Translations under genes and position numbers: made by a program
NCBI RefSeq assembly: GCF_025972045.1
Contig: NZ_JAPDHX010000002.1
Coordinates: 578,547-642,546 of the forward strand
Direction: 5' to 3'
From: Micropruina sonneratiae
GTDB lineage: Bacteria; Actinomycetota; Actinomycetes; Propionibacteriales; Propionibacteriaceae
Length of the DNA stretch: 64,000 nucleotides
Notes under the pieces: generated by a model
What the model was told of the DNA's origin: nothing
Databases searched by the model: none
What the model saw: the letters and a program-made list of their open reading frames with translations, nothing else
Part shown: positions 35,702 through 46,167 of the stretch, in pieces
Layout: each line of letters begins with the position of its first letter
How positions within the stretch are numbered: position 1 is the stretch's first letter

Positions 35702-36631
35702 TCAGCGGGCCCGCGGATGGGAACTCAGGAACACCTCACGGAGATGCTCGACCGTGACCAGCGTGTAGATCTGGGTGGTGGCCACCGAGGCGTGCCCGAG
35801 CAGTTCCTGCACGACCCGGACGTCGGCGCCGCCGTCCAGCAGGTGGGTGGCGAACGAGTGCCGCAGGGTGTGCGGACCGATCTCGGCGGTGATTCCGGCC
35901 CGCTCGGCATGCTCGCGCAGCAAAGCCCAGGCCGACTGCCGGCTGAGCCGGGCGCCCCGGGTGTTCACGAACAACGCCGGGGTGGACGCCTTCGCCCGCT
36001 CCAGCAGGGCCGGACGCCCGCGCACCAGCCACGCATCCACGGCAGCCCGGGCGTACGAGCCGACCGGCACCACCCGCTCCTTGCGGCCCTTGCCGAACAG
36101 CCGCAGCCCGGCCTCGGGGTCGGCGCTCAGCCCGCTCACGTCGTCCACGTCGAGGTCGGTCAACTCCGAGATCCGCGCCCCGGTGCCGTACAGCAACTCG
36201 AGCAGGGCGGCGTCGCGCAGCCCGGCCGGGGTGGTGGTGTCGGGGCTGTCCAGCAGCGCCTGCACCTGCGCCAGCGACAGCGCCTTCGGCAGCCGGCGTC
36301 CGGCCTGCGGCGGCGACACTCCGGCCGCCGCGTTGTCGACGACGGCCCCGTCGTCGACGGCGAAGCGGTGCAGCGACTTCACCGCGCTCAACGCCCTGGC
36401 CACACTGCTGGCGGCCAGTGCGGCATGCTCGCCTTCGCCGCTGCGCAGATGCTCGGCGAAGGCGGCGACGTCGGCCCGACCGGCGTCCGACAACTCGGTG
36501 ATGCCGCGGCCGGCCAGGAAGGCGGCGTACCGGGACAGATCGCGGCGGTATCCGGCGACCGTGTGCACCGAGGCCCCGCGCTCGACGGTGAGGTGGTCGA
36601 GGAAGGCGTCCACCACCCGCTCGACGGCCAT
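35702..36631 (-). CDS. xerD: Site-specific tyrosine recombinase XerD
   Basis: A 309-residue tyrosine recombinase that resolves chromosome dimers at dif with XerC. The N-terminal SAM-like core-binding domain is complete. The catalytic residues are present in GTGARISEL (Arg), [10 protein letters not shown] (Lys), [15 protein letters not shown] (His, Arg), [13 protein letters not shown] (His and the nucleophilic Tyr). ATG 36631 lies 3 bases after the nudix stop. The location after pyrG and nudix matches the chromosomal xerD of actinobacteria, so it is not a mobile integrase. Confidence 0.93.
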   Translation of the reverse strand: MAVERVVDAFLDHLTVERGASVHTVAGYRRDLSRYAAFLAGRGITELSDAGRADVAAFAEHLRSGEGEHAALAASSVARALSAVKSLHRFAVDDGAVVDNAAAGVSPPQAGRRLPKALSLAQVQALLDSPDTTTPAGLRDAALLELLYGTGARISELTDLDVDDVSGLSADPEAGLRLFGKGRKERVVPVGSYARAAVDAWLVRGRPALLERAKASTPALFVNTRGARLSRQSAWALLREHAERAGITAEIGPHTLRHSFATHLLDGGADVRVVQELLGHASVATTQIYTLVTVEHLREVFLSSHPRAR

Positions 36632-36634
36632 GGG

Positions 36635-37323
36635 TCAGCCCAGTCCGGCGATCGCCTCGAGGTTGCCCCGCCGGACATCGCGGGCGGGCCAGGGACTGTC
36701 GGCAGGGCGCAGCGAGTCGAGGCGTCGGGCGAGCCGGGCCGCCTCGAGGGCGAGCGCGCCCGCCACCACCGTGGGGCTCTGCACATCGCCCGCGTAGATG
36801 CCGTCGAGCAGGTCGGCCAGCGGCACCAGGCACACCTCCATCTCGGCCTCCTCGTGCTCGACGACGAAGCCGTCCGGACGCGGCGCCGGGCGCAGCCCGC
36901 GGGCCAGGAAGAAGCGGATGCACTCGGAATTGCAGCCCGGGGAGGTGAACATGTCGATCAGCAGCCGCCAGTCGTCGGCGGCCAGCATCGCCTCCTCGGC
37001 CAGTTCGCGCTGGGCCGCACCCAGCCACGATTCGCCGTCGGCGTCCAGCAGTCCCGCCGGTGGCTCGATCAGCTGGTAGCCGACCGGGTGCCGGTACTGG
37101 CGCACCACCACGACCCGGTCCTGCTCGTCGATGGCGATCACCGCCACCGCGCCCGGGTGCAGCAGGTACTGCCGATGCATCTCGTCACCACCGGGGGTGA
37201 TCACCACGTCGTCGACGTAGTCGGAGACCGCGCCCTCGCCGAGCACCGTGTGCGAAGCGATCCGCCACCGGGTGGGAACGTCGCGGGCCTCGTCGCGGCC
37301 GATCGGCCGCGGCCCGGGCGCCG

Positions 37324-37327
<4 letters not shown>
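36635..37327 (-). CDS. NUDIX hydrolase, ADP-ribose pyrophosphatase type
   Basis: A 230-residue NUDIX enzyme probably cleaving ADP-ribose to AMP and ribose 5-phosphate. The Nudix helix lies in [28 protein letters not shown], with the metal-binding REL-x-EE. The consensus Gly after EE is replaced by Met, a small deviation. The Pro about 15 residues downstream ([13 protein letters not shown]) supports ADP-ribose specificity. It corresponds to Rv1700 by position between pyrG and xerD. GTG 37327 overlaps the pyrG stop (GTGA). Confidence 0.88.
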
Positions 37328-38991
<1,664 letters not shown>

Positions 38992-39281
38992 GGGATTTCA
39001 CCCTATAGCGGCGGACGCCGTGGGCGCGATTCGGCGCGCGACGTCACGAGATCGTCACGGGCCGGTTCTGGAGGCCGGTGTTCACGGTGCGGGGACAGGG
39101 TGTGTGGCGCACAGGAGCTCGACGATCACGCGGCGTCCGCCGGAACGACAGGATGGAAACGACCGTCAGGTACGCGCGCGGCGGGAGGGGCACGAGGGAG
39201 TACGGAGAGGCTTCCTCCTCCCCGGGTTGACCCCGGGATCTCCGCCGCTCGTGCCGCACCCGCCGTTCAGGGGGGTGGGTC

Positions 39282-39381
39282 GTTCTCAGCAACGCCCACT
39301 GTTCTCGGGAACGCCGACTGCTTTCATGTTGCAACGCGAGAGCAGGTACCCAAGGTGCGAGTAGTCGGCGTTGATGAGAAC
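39282..39381. repeat. Two direct and one inverted 19-base repeats
   Basis: Units at 39282-39300 and 39301-39319 are adjacent direct repeats (GTTCTCxxxAACGCCxACT, 16 of 19 identical). The third, 39363-39381, is inverted and matches the second in 16 of 19 positions. The second and third units flank 43 bases and could fold into a long hairpin. A small miniature element or a structured RNA are both possible. Confidence 0.6.
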
Positions 39382-39480
39382 CGCCGCCCCGGCTGTGACA
39401 CTGCCGCCAGGGGCCGACCAACGGGATCCGGACGCGATTCCGGTGCGGCCCGGCGGGCGTCCCCCAGCGGGGCCCGCCGA

Positions 39481-39550
39481 TCGCCCGCCCGCGGGGCACC
39501 GACGACCACCGCGCCCGCCCGCGGGGCACCGACGACCACCGCGCCCGCCC
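39481..39550. repeat. 30-base tandem repeat, 2.3 copies
   Basis: The unit TCGCCCGCCCGCGGGGCACC plus GACGACCACC is repeated from 39511 with a single difference at its first base. A further 10 bases of a third copy follow to 39550. No spacer structure, so not a CRISPR. Confidence 0.8.
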
Positions 39551-39608
39551 AGACGCGACCGACGGCTGGGAGGACTGGTCCTGGTCACTCCACGGACCGG
39601 GACGTGCG

Positions 39609-41288
39609 TCACCCGGTGGCGGCCCGCAGCAGTTCGGCGGCGTGGGCGTGCGCGTTGGCCGAGCCCTCCAGGCCGGCCATCATCCGGGCCAGCTCGTCGA
39701 GCCGCTCGGGTCCCTCGACGCGCCGGATGCCGCTGGTGGTGACCTGCCCGTCGCTTGCCTTCGCCACCACGAAGTGGTCCTCGGCGAAGGCGGCGACCTG
39801 GGCCAGATGGGTCACCACGATGACCTGGGCATGCTCGGCCAGCCGCGCCAACCGGCGTCCGATCTCGAGCGCGACCGTGCCGCCTACCCCGGCGTCCACC
39901 TCGTCGAACACGAACGTCTGCCCGGACGCCCCGGCGGCCAGCACCACCTCGAGGGCCAGTCGCACCCGGGACAGCTCTCCCCCGGACGCCGCCCTCGCCA
40001 GCGGCGCCGGCGAAGCCCCCGGGTTGGCGCTGAACATGATCGTCACCTGGTCGGCGCCGTGCGCACCGATCGGTGCCGGCGCCAGGTCGAACTCGAGGCT
40101 TGCGTGCGGCATGGCCAGGGCCGCCAGCTCGGCCCGAACCCGCTGCGCCAGGTCGGACGCCGCCGCCCGCCGGCCGCTACTGATCGCCTCCGCCGTGGCG
40201 GCCAACTGCCCGTCGAGGGTGTCGATGAGCGCCCGCAACTCGGCCACCCGTTCGTCGCCACCGGCCAGCACGCCACTGCGGGCGGCCGCGTCGGACGCCC
40301 ACTGCAACACCTCGGCGACGCTGGCGCCGTACTTGCGCAGCAGCCCCTGCAGCGCAGCGCGTCGTTCGGCGATCCACTCCAGCCGGTTCGGGTCGGCCTC
40401 GAGCCCGGCGAGGTAGCCGGCCAGGTCGGCGGCCACGTCGGCGACCAGCACCGACGCCTCCCCCGCCCGCTCGGAAAGCGCGGCCAACGTCGGGTCGTCG
40501 ACCGCGGCGCCCTCGAGCGCCTTGCGGGCGGCGGCCAGAAACCCCAGCGCGTTCGGCGCATCGTCCCACGCCTCGGCGTCGCCGCTGAGCGCCACCGCAG
40601 CGGTGTGCGCGGCCAGCCGCAGGTCGTCGACCGCCTGCAGCCGGTGCGCCTCCGCGGCCAGGGTCACATCCTCGTCGGGCTGCGGGTCGACGTGCTCGAT
40701 CTCGTTCAGGCCGAACGTCAGCAGGTCGAGTTCCCTCGCCCGCTCGCGGGCCGCCCCGGTCAGTTCGGCCAGTTGGGCCGCAGCCGTCCGCCGCTGCGCC
40801 CAGGCGGCAGCGTGCCGCCGCAACAGGTCGGCCTGCTCGGGGCCGGCGTGCGCGTCCAGCACCTCGCGCTGCCGCTCGGCGGTACCGAGCCGCACCTGTT
40901 CGGACTGGCCATGGATCGCCGCCCAACGGGTCACCACACCGGTCGCCCGCCCCAGCGGCACCGCGGCACCGCCGAGCAGCGCCCGCGACCGGGTGCGGCC
41001 GATCTGCCGCGACACCAGCACCTCGCCGTCGTCGACCTCGGCGCCCAGCTCGAGGAGCTCGTCGGCGACGTCGTCGGCGAGGGTCCACGAGCCTTCGACG
41101 ACGCACCGCGACGCGCCGTGCCGGATCAGCCCGCTGTCGGCCCGGGCGCCCAGCAGCAGGGAGAGCCCGGTCACCACCATGGTCTTGCCGGCGCCGGTTT
41201 CGCCGGTCACCGCGGTGAACCCCGCCCCCGGCTCGAGCACGGCCTCGGCGATCACCCCGAGGTCGCTGATCCGCAGCTCAGTCAGCAT
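39609..41288 (-). CDS. recN: DNA repair protein RecN
   Basis: A 559-residue SMC-like ATPase of double-strand break repair. Walker A GETGAGKTMVV is near residue 30. The long central helices carry many Ala and Leu, consistent with coiled coil. The C-terminal signature ASGGELSRVRLALEVVL and Walker B TFVFDEVDAGVGG complete the ABC head. ATG 41288 overlaps the nadK end by 11 bases; a TTG seven codons upstream is possible. The nadK-recN order is widely conserved. No LexA box can be placed because the gene is inside an operon. Confidence 0.93.
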   Translation of the reverse strand: MLTELRISDLGVIAEAVLEPGAGFTAVTGETGAGKTMVVTGLSLLLGARADSGLIRHGASRCVVEGSWTLADDVADELLELGAEVDDGEVLVSRQIGRTRSRALLGGAAVPLGRATGVVTRWAAIHGQSEQVRLGTAERQREVLDAHAGPEQADLLRRHAAAWAQRRTAAAQLAELTGAARERARELDLLTFGLNEIEHVDPQPDEDVTLAAEAHRLQAVDDLRLAAHTAAVALSGDAEAWDDAPNALGFLAAARKALEGAAVDDPTLAALSERAGEASVLVADVAADLAGYLAGLEADPNRLEWIAERRAALQGLLRKYGASVAEVLQWASDAAARSGVLAGGDERVAELRALIDTLDGQLAATAEAISSGRRAAASDLAQRVRAELAALAMPHASLEFDLAPAPIGAHGADQVTIMFSANPGASPAPLARAASGGELSRVRLALEVVLAAGASGQTFVFDEVDAGVGGTVALEIGRRLARLAEHAQVIVVTHLAQVAAFAEDHFVVAKASDGQVTTSGIRRVEGPERLDELARMMAGLEGSANAHAHAAELLRAATG

Positions 41289-42192
41289 GCTGCTGTCGCT
41301 GGGCAACACCGCGCCAGCCCTCGACCGGCAACTCGAACTTGCGCACGAGCCGGTCGACGAAGGGGCGCTCGGAGATGCGGGCCAGCCGCAACCGGTGGGT
41401 ACCGACCTGGGCCGTGACCAGCATGCCGGCGGAGATGTCGATCGTGCGGCGTCCGTCGCACCACACCACCGCCTGGCTCTCGTTGGAGGGCAGGATCTCG
41501 ATGGACGCCGTCGAGTGCGGCCCGATCACCAGGGGCCGGTTGAACAGGGCGTGCGCCGACAGCGGCACCAGCAGCAGGGCGTCGATGTCGGGCCACAGCA
41601 CCGGGCCGTTGGCCGAGAACGCGTAGGCGGTCGACCCGGTCGGGGTGGCTACCAGGACACCGTCGGTGCCCCACCGGGACAGCGCCCTGCCGTCGACCCG
41701 GACCAGCACCTCGATCATCCGTTGCCGGGCCAGCTTCTCGATCGACACCTCGTTGATGGCGAACGAGCGCCACACCTCGGCGCCGTCGGCGTCGGTGATG
41801 ATCGTGTCGATCGTCATGCGCTCTTCGACGGTGTAGTTGCGCCCGACCACGTGGCTGATCAGTGAGCCGGCCTGATGCGACTCGAGTTCGGCGAGGAAAC
41901 CGATGTGTCCGAGGTTGACCCCCAGCACGGGAATGTCGAGGGGCAGGGCCCATTCGGCGGCGCGCAGGATGCTGCCGTCGCCCCCGAAGACCACCACGAG
42001 TTCGCTGCGTCGCCCGGTCTCGGCGGTCAGCTCGAGGGTGTCGCCGGCACCGCCCAGCACCGTGCGGTGACCGGGGTCGAGCAGGCAGGTGATGCCGTGC
42101 TCGGTCATGCCGGCGATGAACCCCGCGGCAGCGTCGAGGGCGGCCTGGCGCCCGGCGTGCAGGGCCACGGTGACGAAGCGACTGGTTCCCAC
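41278..42192 (-). CDS. nadK: NAD kinase
   Basis: A 304-residue kinase that phosphorylates NAD to NADP. The GGDGSILRAAE motif and the second conserved block DGVLVATPTGSTAYAFSANGPV define the family, and NEVSIEKL is the conserved NE motif. GTG 42192 gives the common length. It lies between tlyA and recN as in mycobacteria. Confidence 0.95.
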   Translation of the reverse strand: MGTSRFVTVALHAGRQAALDAAAGFIAGMTEHGITCLLDPGHRTVLGGAGDTLELTAETGRRSELVVVFGGDGSILRAAEWALPLDIPVLGVNLGHIGFLAELESHQAGSLISHVVGRNYTVEERMTIDTIITDADGAEVWRSFAINEVSIEKLARQRMIEVLVRVDGRALSRWGTDGVLVATPTGSTAYAFSANGPVLWPDIDALLLVPLSAHALFNRPLVIGPHSTASIEILPSNESQAVVWCDGRRTIDISAGMLVTAQVGTHRLRLARISERPFVDRLVRKFELPVEGWRGVAQRQQHAD

Positions 42193-42221
42193 GCGCTCAC
42201 CCTAGCCGTGGCGGCCGACAC

Positions 42222-42953
42222 TCACCGGCGTCCGCGCAACAGCAGGAACCACTCCTGATTGCCGGAGGCCCCGGCGATCCGGCTGGGGCCGCGCCACACC
42301 TCGGGCCGGCCGAGCCGTGCCGCCTGCTCGGCCACCTCGTCCACGCACCTGGTGCGCACAGCCTCGTCGCGCACGACGCCGCGCGCGTCCAGGCCGCCGC
42401 GGCCGACCTCGAACTGCGGCTTGACCAGCAGCAACGCCGACCCTTCGGGCGTGAGCACCCCGAACAGCGGCGCCAGCAGCAGCTTCAGGGAGATGAACGA
42501 CACGTCGCCGACGACCAGGTCGACGCGGCGTCCGCCCAGATGGTCGAGGGTGAGGTCGCGCAGGTTGAGGCCCTCGTGCACCACCACCCGGGGGTCGTCG
42601 GCGACCTGCCGCGCCACCTGACCGTGGCCGACGTCGACGGCGTGCACCGACTCGGCGCCGCGCTCGAGGACGACCTGGCTGAACCCGCCGGTGGACGCCC
42701 CGGCGTCCAGCACCCTGCCGGCGACCACGAGGCCGCTGTCGTCGAGGGCGCCCAGCAGCTTGTGGGCGGCCCGTGACACGTAATGGTCGGGCTCCTCGAC
42801 GCTCAAGGCGTCGGCGTCGCCGATCATGGTTGCCGGCTTCGACGCCCGGCGTCCGTTGACCTGGACGCGTCCGGCCCTGACCACCTCGGCGGCCTGGCCG
42901 CGCGAGCGCGCCAGCCCGCGGCGCACCAGTTCCTGGTCGAGCCGCGCGGTCAC
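42222..42953 (-). CDS. tlyA: TlyA family rRNA 2'-O-methyltransferase
   Basis: A 243-residue protein with an N-terminal S4 domain (RLDQELVRRGLARSRGQAAEVVRAGRVQVNGR) and an FtsJ-like methyltransferase domain. SAM-binding motif I is VLDAGASTGGFSQVVLERGA, and LVVGDVSFISL is the family marker block. TlyA methylates 16S C1409 and 23S C1920 in mycobacteria and determines capreomycin sensitivity there. GTG 42953 overlaps the stop of the small gene upstream by GTGA. Confidence 0.93.
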   Translation of the reverse strand: MTARLDQELVRRGLARSRGQAAEVVRAGRVQVNGRRASKPATMIGDADALSVEEPDHYVSRAAHKLLGALDDSGLVVAGRVLDAGASTGGFSQVVLERGAESVHAVDVGHGQVARQVADDPRVVVHEGLNLRDLTLDHLGGRRVDLVVGDVSFISLKLLLAPLFGVLTPEGSALLLVKPQFEVGRGGLDARGVVRDEAVRTRCVDEVAEQAARLGRPEVWRGPSRIAGASGNQEWFLLLRGRR

Positions 42954-43132
42954 CGCTCGGAGGCCTCCCGGGGCGGGTTCAGCACGTCCTGCAGCACCCG
43001 GTGCACCTCGTCGAGGGCGGACGCGTGCTCGCCGACCGGGCCCGACAGGTCGAGCCGGGACAGCGCTTCGTCGATGGCGGCATGCCCCGTCACCGGCGGT
43101 TGGTCGGAGGTGGAAGCGGTCACGGTCTGCAT
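42950..43132 (-). CDS. Small conserved protein upstream of tlyA (Rv1693-like position)
   Basis: A 60-residue frame from ATG 43132: a polar head followed by one predicted helix-rich segment AAIDEALSRLDLSGPVGEHASALDEVHRVLQDVLN. The last four bases overlap the tlyA start and the first lie 1 base after the ecfT stop, so coding is well supported by packing. Its position corresponds to the small hypothetical Rv1693. Function is unknown. Confidence 0.7.
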   Translation of the reverse strand: MQTVTASTSDQPPVTGHAAIDEALSRLDLSGPVGEHASALDEVHRVLQDVLNPPREASER

Positions 43133-43133
43133 C

Positions 43134-43772
43134 CTAGACGCGCGGGTGCGGAGCCGACGGGCGCCCCTCGGCCAGCCCGCGCGCCGCCAGGGCGTCCCCG
43201 GTCGCCTGGGCGAAGCCGACCGCACGCACCACGACCGGGGTCAGCCGCGCCACCCAGTGTCGTTCCAGGCCGCGGGCGCGGGCGGCGTCCCGGACGTCGT
43301 AGAAGGCGCCGCTGAGGAACGGGACGCTGCGCAGCATGATCCCCACCGCCAACCCGAACCGCTCACCGTCGACGAACGGCACCCGGTCGGCGGCGGCGAC
43401 CAGCGCGTCCACCAGCACCGAGGCGGGCGTGGTGACGATGATCAGCCGCGCCGCCCAGACGGCCAGCAGTACGTTGCCGGGCACCACGAACGCCAGGTCG
43501 GGCCGGCCCACCACCAGCTGAAAGACGCCCAGCACCAGCAGCAGCACCAGCAGGGCCACCGGGATCGCGAACATGGCCCGGGCCGGCAGCCGGCACAGCG
43601 CCAGGCAGCCCACCACCGCCACCAGTCCGGTCGCCGTCAGCCACGGCTGCTGCACGCAAAGCGCCGGCAGGGTCAGCGCCAGCACCACCAGGTACTTCCA
43701 CCCCACCCCGGCACGGTGCCACACCGAGTCGCCGGGCAGGTGGCCGCCGAACACCGACACCGTGGGTCTCAT
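43134..43772 (-). CDS. ECF transporter transmembrane subunit EcfT
   Basis: A 212-residue membrane protein with about five hydrophobic helices and the two EcfT coupling motifs: AARARGLERHW and ALAARGLAEG (Ala-Arg-Gly pattern). It joins the EcfA ATPase to the BioY substrate-binding subunit. The ATG start overlaps the ecfA stop (ATGA). Named BioN in dedicated biotin systems. Confidence 0.85.
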   Translation of the reverse strand: MRPTVSVFGGHLPGDSVWHRAGVGWKYLVVLALTLPALCVQQPWLTATGLVAVVGCLALCRLPARAMFAIPVALLVLLLVLGVFQLVVGRPDLAFVVPGNVLLAVWAARLIIVTTPASVLVDALVAAADRVPFVDGERFGLAVGIMLRSVPFLSGAFYDVRDAARARGLERHWVARLTPVVVRAVGFAQATGDALAARGLAEGRPSAPHPRV

Positions 43773-44461
43773 GCCATCAGCTCCCGGTAGCGGTCCAGCA
43801 CCTCGGCCGGCGCCCCGTCTGCGCACACCCGACCCGCGTCGATCAGCAGGACCCGCTCGCACTGCCCGGCCAGCGCCAGATCGTGGGTGGCCACGATCAC
43901 CTGGTGCGGCAATGCGCTCAGCACCTGGCTGACCAGGTTGCGGTTGCGCAGGTCGAGCAGGGTGGTAGGTTCGTCGCAGACCAGGGTCGAGGGTTCGACG
44001 GCGAGCACGCTCACCAGGGCCGCCAGCTGCCGCTCACCGCCGGAGAGGTCGTAGATGCTCTGCTCGGCGACCGCCGCCAGGCCGTAACGATCCAGCCAGT
44101 CCAGGGCCAGGCGGCGGCGCTCCCCCCGGTCGCGGACGCGGGCGCGCAGGCTGAGCTCGACGTCGTCCAGCGGCGTGGGCAGCACGAGCTGGCTCAACGG
44201 ATCGGTGAAGGTGAAGCCGACCCGGCGGCGGACGGCGGCGGACTCCGTGCGGGTGTCGTGGCCGTCGACCTCGACCCGGCCCGAGGTCGGCACGATCAGC
44301 CCGTTGAGCAACCGCAGCAGGGTGGACTTTCCCGAGCCGTTGGCGCCGACCAGGGCGATGCGGTGCTCGGCGAGGCGCAGGTCGACGTGATCGAGCAGCA
44401 CCTTGCTGCCCGGCGGGCCCGCGACGGGGACCCGGACCCCGACGTCACTGAGCCGGATCAC
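43769..44461 (-). CDS. ECF transporter ATP-binding subunit EcfA
   Basis: A 230-residue ABC ATPase: Walker A VGANGSGKSTLLRLLNGL, Q-loop region TDPLSQLVLPTPLDDVELSL (the Q within PLSQL is typical of CbiO/EcfA), signature LSGGERQLAAL, Walker B TLVCDEPTTLLD and switch His THDLAL. Only one ATPase gene is present, so it would act as a homodimer, as in BioMNY. GTG 44461 lies one base after the bioY stop. Confidence 0.9.
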   Translation of the reverse strand: MIRLSDVGVRVPVAGPPGSKVLLDHVDLRLAEHRIALVGANGSGKSTLLRLLNGLIVPTSGRVEVDGHDTRTESAAVRRRVGFTFTDPLSQLVLPTPLDDVELSLRARVRDRGERRRLALDWLDRYGLAAVAEQSIYDLSGGERQLAALVSVLAVEPSTLVCDEPTTLLDLRNRNLVSQVLSALPHQVIVATHDLALAGQCERVLLIDAGRVCADGAPAEVLDRYRELMA

Positions 44462-44462
44462 C

Positions 44463-45047
44463 TCAGGCGGCTACCGGCACCCGTTGCGTCAGCAGCGCCG
44501 GGAAGGCCCGGTGGACGGCCAGGGCGATACCGGCCGCGGCCAGGTTCTTCACGACGTCTCCTGGCCAGAACGGCAGGTCGATGGCGATCGCGGCCGGCAG
44601 GTCGACGTGCAGGATCGTCATCAGGCCGAGGATGCCGGCCGGGTGGATGATCAGGATGGACGCGGCGAACCCTGAGACGAACAGCCACAGGAACCGCAGC
44701 CGGCGCCCGGCCGGGGCCAACCGGACGGCCAACAGGCCCGCCACGGCCGCCGCGATCGGGAAGCTGAGCAGGTAGCCGATGCTGGGCTTGGCCAGCACGC
44801 CCAGGCCGCCGGTGCCGCCGGCGAACACGGGCAGCCCCGCGAAGCCGACCACCAGGTACAGCATGGTCGCACCGAAGCCGCGCCAGGGCCCGAGGACGAG
44901 GCCCGCCAGGGCGACGCCGAGGGTCTGCAGGGTGATCGGCACCGGCCCGATCGGAATGCCGGGGACCACGGACAGCACGGCGATCAGGGCCGCGAAAACG
45001 GCGATGAACGCAAGGTCGGTGGTGGTGGGCTGCCTTCCAGCCGGCAC
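44463..45047 (-). CDS. bioY: Biotin transporter substrate-binding subunit BioY
   Basis: A 194-residue six-helix S component. PIGPVPITLQTLGVALAGLVLGPWRG and YLVVGFAGLPVFAGGTGGLGVLAKPSIGYLLSFP are the BioY signature blocks. AGGAG lies 5 bases before GTG 45047. With the following ecfA and ecfT it forms a complete dedicated biotin importer, inserted between the tlyA cluster and the Rv1692-like phosphatase gene. A hairpin in the leader (45065-45088) may regulate it. Confidence 0.92.
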   Translation of the reverse strand: MPAGRQPTTTDLAFIAVFAALIAVLSVVPGIPIGPVPITLQTLGVALAGLVLGPWRGFGATMLYLVVGFAGLPVFAGGTGGLGVLAKPSIGYLLSFPIAAAVAGLLAVRLAPAGRRLRFLWLFVSGFAASILIIHPAGILGLMTILHVDLPAAIAIDLPFWPGDVVKNLAAAGIALAVHRAFPALLTQRVPVAA

Positions 45048-45064
45048 GGGTGCTCCTGACTCTC

Positions 45065-45088
45065 GGGACCCGGTGGCGTTCGGGTCCC
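45065..45088 (-). promoter_or_regulatory. Inverted repeat in the bioY leader
   Basis: GGGACCCG (45065-45072) and CGGGTCCC (45081-45088) are exact complements. On the minus strand a -10-like TATCCT lies just upstream, so the repeat would be at the start of the transcript, either as an operator or as an RNA hairpin. No biotin-repressor consensus is recognised. Confidence 0.35.
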
Positions 45089-45174
45089 TCGCAGGATACC
45101 GCCGGGTGACGGCAGGTCGAGCGGCAACCGCTGTCCGGGCCCCTGTGTGCCGCCGATGGGACCTGGCGGCGTGC

Positions 45175-46167
45175 TCAGTGCAGCTGGTCGAGCCGGTCCA
45201 GGGCTTCGGTCGCGTCGGCGTTGGTGGCCCAGACCAGGTTGGCGAGCGCCCACAGGGCGTCCAACTGACCGGACTGGCCGGTCAGTTCGCCCTCGAGCAG
45301 GATCCGGCCGTCCTTCAACCGCGCGGACGCCGCTCCGCACAGCCAGGCGTGGCCCTCCTGGGTCGCGACGCGGGGCGGTTCGAGCAGGGCGCGGACATCG
45401 GCGCCGATGTAGCTGGGCCGGTCACCCGGACCGGTCTCGATCAGGTCCCGCTTGCCGTGAGCACCGGTGAACACCAGCATCGAGGCCATCCCTGCCCGGT
45501 TGGCGCCCATGATGTCGGTGTCGATCCGGTCACCCACGAAGATCGGACGCCGCGCACCGGTGTGCCGGATGGCGAAGTCCAGCATCGGCGCGTGCGGCTT
45601 GCCGAAGACGATCGGTTTGCGGCGCACCACCATGCCCACGACCGAGAGTTGGGCACCGAGGCCGGGCACGAGGCCCCGGTCGGTGGGACGGGTGCGGTCG
45701 TCGTTGGTGGCGTACCACGTGGCGCCGCGCTGCACGGCTATCGCCGCCTCGTCCAGCAGGCCCCACGGGATGGTCGGGCTGTAGCCCTGGAGCACGGCGT
45801 CCGGGCCGTCGTCGGCGTTGCCGGTCGCCCGGAAGCCGGCCCCCTCGACCAGGTCGACCAGGTTCCTGGTGCCGGCGACCAGGATCAGGCTGCCTGCGGT
45901 GAGGGTCTCGGCGAGCACGTTGGCCGCCACTTGAGCACTGGTGATCAGGTCGTCCACTCCGGCTTCGAAGCCCAGGCTGGTCAGGTGCTCCGCGACCGTT
46001 TCGGCGCTGCGCGCCGCGTTGTTCGTGACGTACATGACCCGTGCGCCCGCTTCGAGGACGGCGTGGATGCCCTCCGCCGCCCCCGGCACGGCGACCGGTC
46101 CGAGATAGATCACCCCGTCCAGGTCGAAGAAGGCGACGTCATGGTCGTCGATGATCCGTTCGGTCAC
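45175..46167 (-). CDS. HAD-IIA phosphatase, glycerol-3-phosphate phosphatase-like
   Basis: A 330-residue HAD enzyme of the NagD subclass. The nucleophile lies in VAFFDLDGVIYLGP, motif II in VMYVTNNAARSAE, motif III Lys in RRKPIVFGKPHAPML and the metal aspartates in IFVGDRIDTDIMGANRAGM. A C-terminal extension of about 70 residues is shared with Rv1692, shown in mycobacteria to dephosphorylate glycerol 3-phosphate. GTG 46167 overlaps the TPR gene stop (GTGA), as Rv1691-Rv1692 are adjacent. Substrate is by homology. Confidence 0.85.
   Translation of the reverse strand: MTERIIDDHDVAFFDLDGVIYLGPVAVPGAAEGIHAVLEAGARVMYVTNNAARSAETVAEHLTSLGFEAGVDDLITSAQVAANVLAETLTAGSLILVAGTRNLVDLVEGAGFRATGNADDGPDAVLQGYSPTIPWGLLDEAAIAVQRGATWYATNDDRTRPTDRGLVPGLGAQLSVVGMVVRRKPIVFGKPHAPMLDFAIRHTGARRPIFVGDRIDTDIMGANRAGMASMLVFTGAHGKRDLIETGPGDRPSYIGADVRALLEPPRVATQEGHAWLCGAASARLKDGRILLEGELTGQSGQLDALWALANLVWATNADATEALDRLDQLH

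Larger units (their letters stand above)
38992..39608. other. Gene-free 617-base interval between pyrG and recN
   Basis: No convincing coding frame occurs here. The interval holds a GTCATCCCGG-family palindrome (39218-39246), a set of three related 19-base repeats (39282-39381) and a 30-base tandem repeat (39481-39550). In M. tuberculosis as I recall it, two genes (Rv1697 and the mctB gene Rv1698) sit at this position, so their loss or relocation is likely. Confidence 0.6.

Noticed and set aside
35702..36631. Phage or integron integrase
   Set aside because: The tyrosine recombinase is in the conserved pyrG-nudix-xerD order and has chromosomal XerD features; no attachment site or phage gene is nearby.
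39481..39550. Possible CRISPR array
   Set aside because: The 30-base units are directly adjacent with no spacers and no cas genes.
42847..43300. Clusters of GGCGTCC taken as a local repeat
   Set aside because: The heptamer is spread over the whole window, so a local element is not indicated; reported as a global motif instead.
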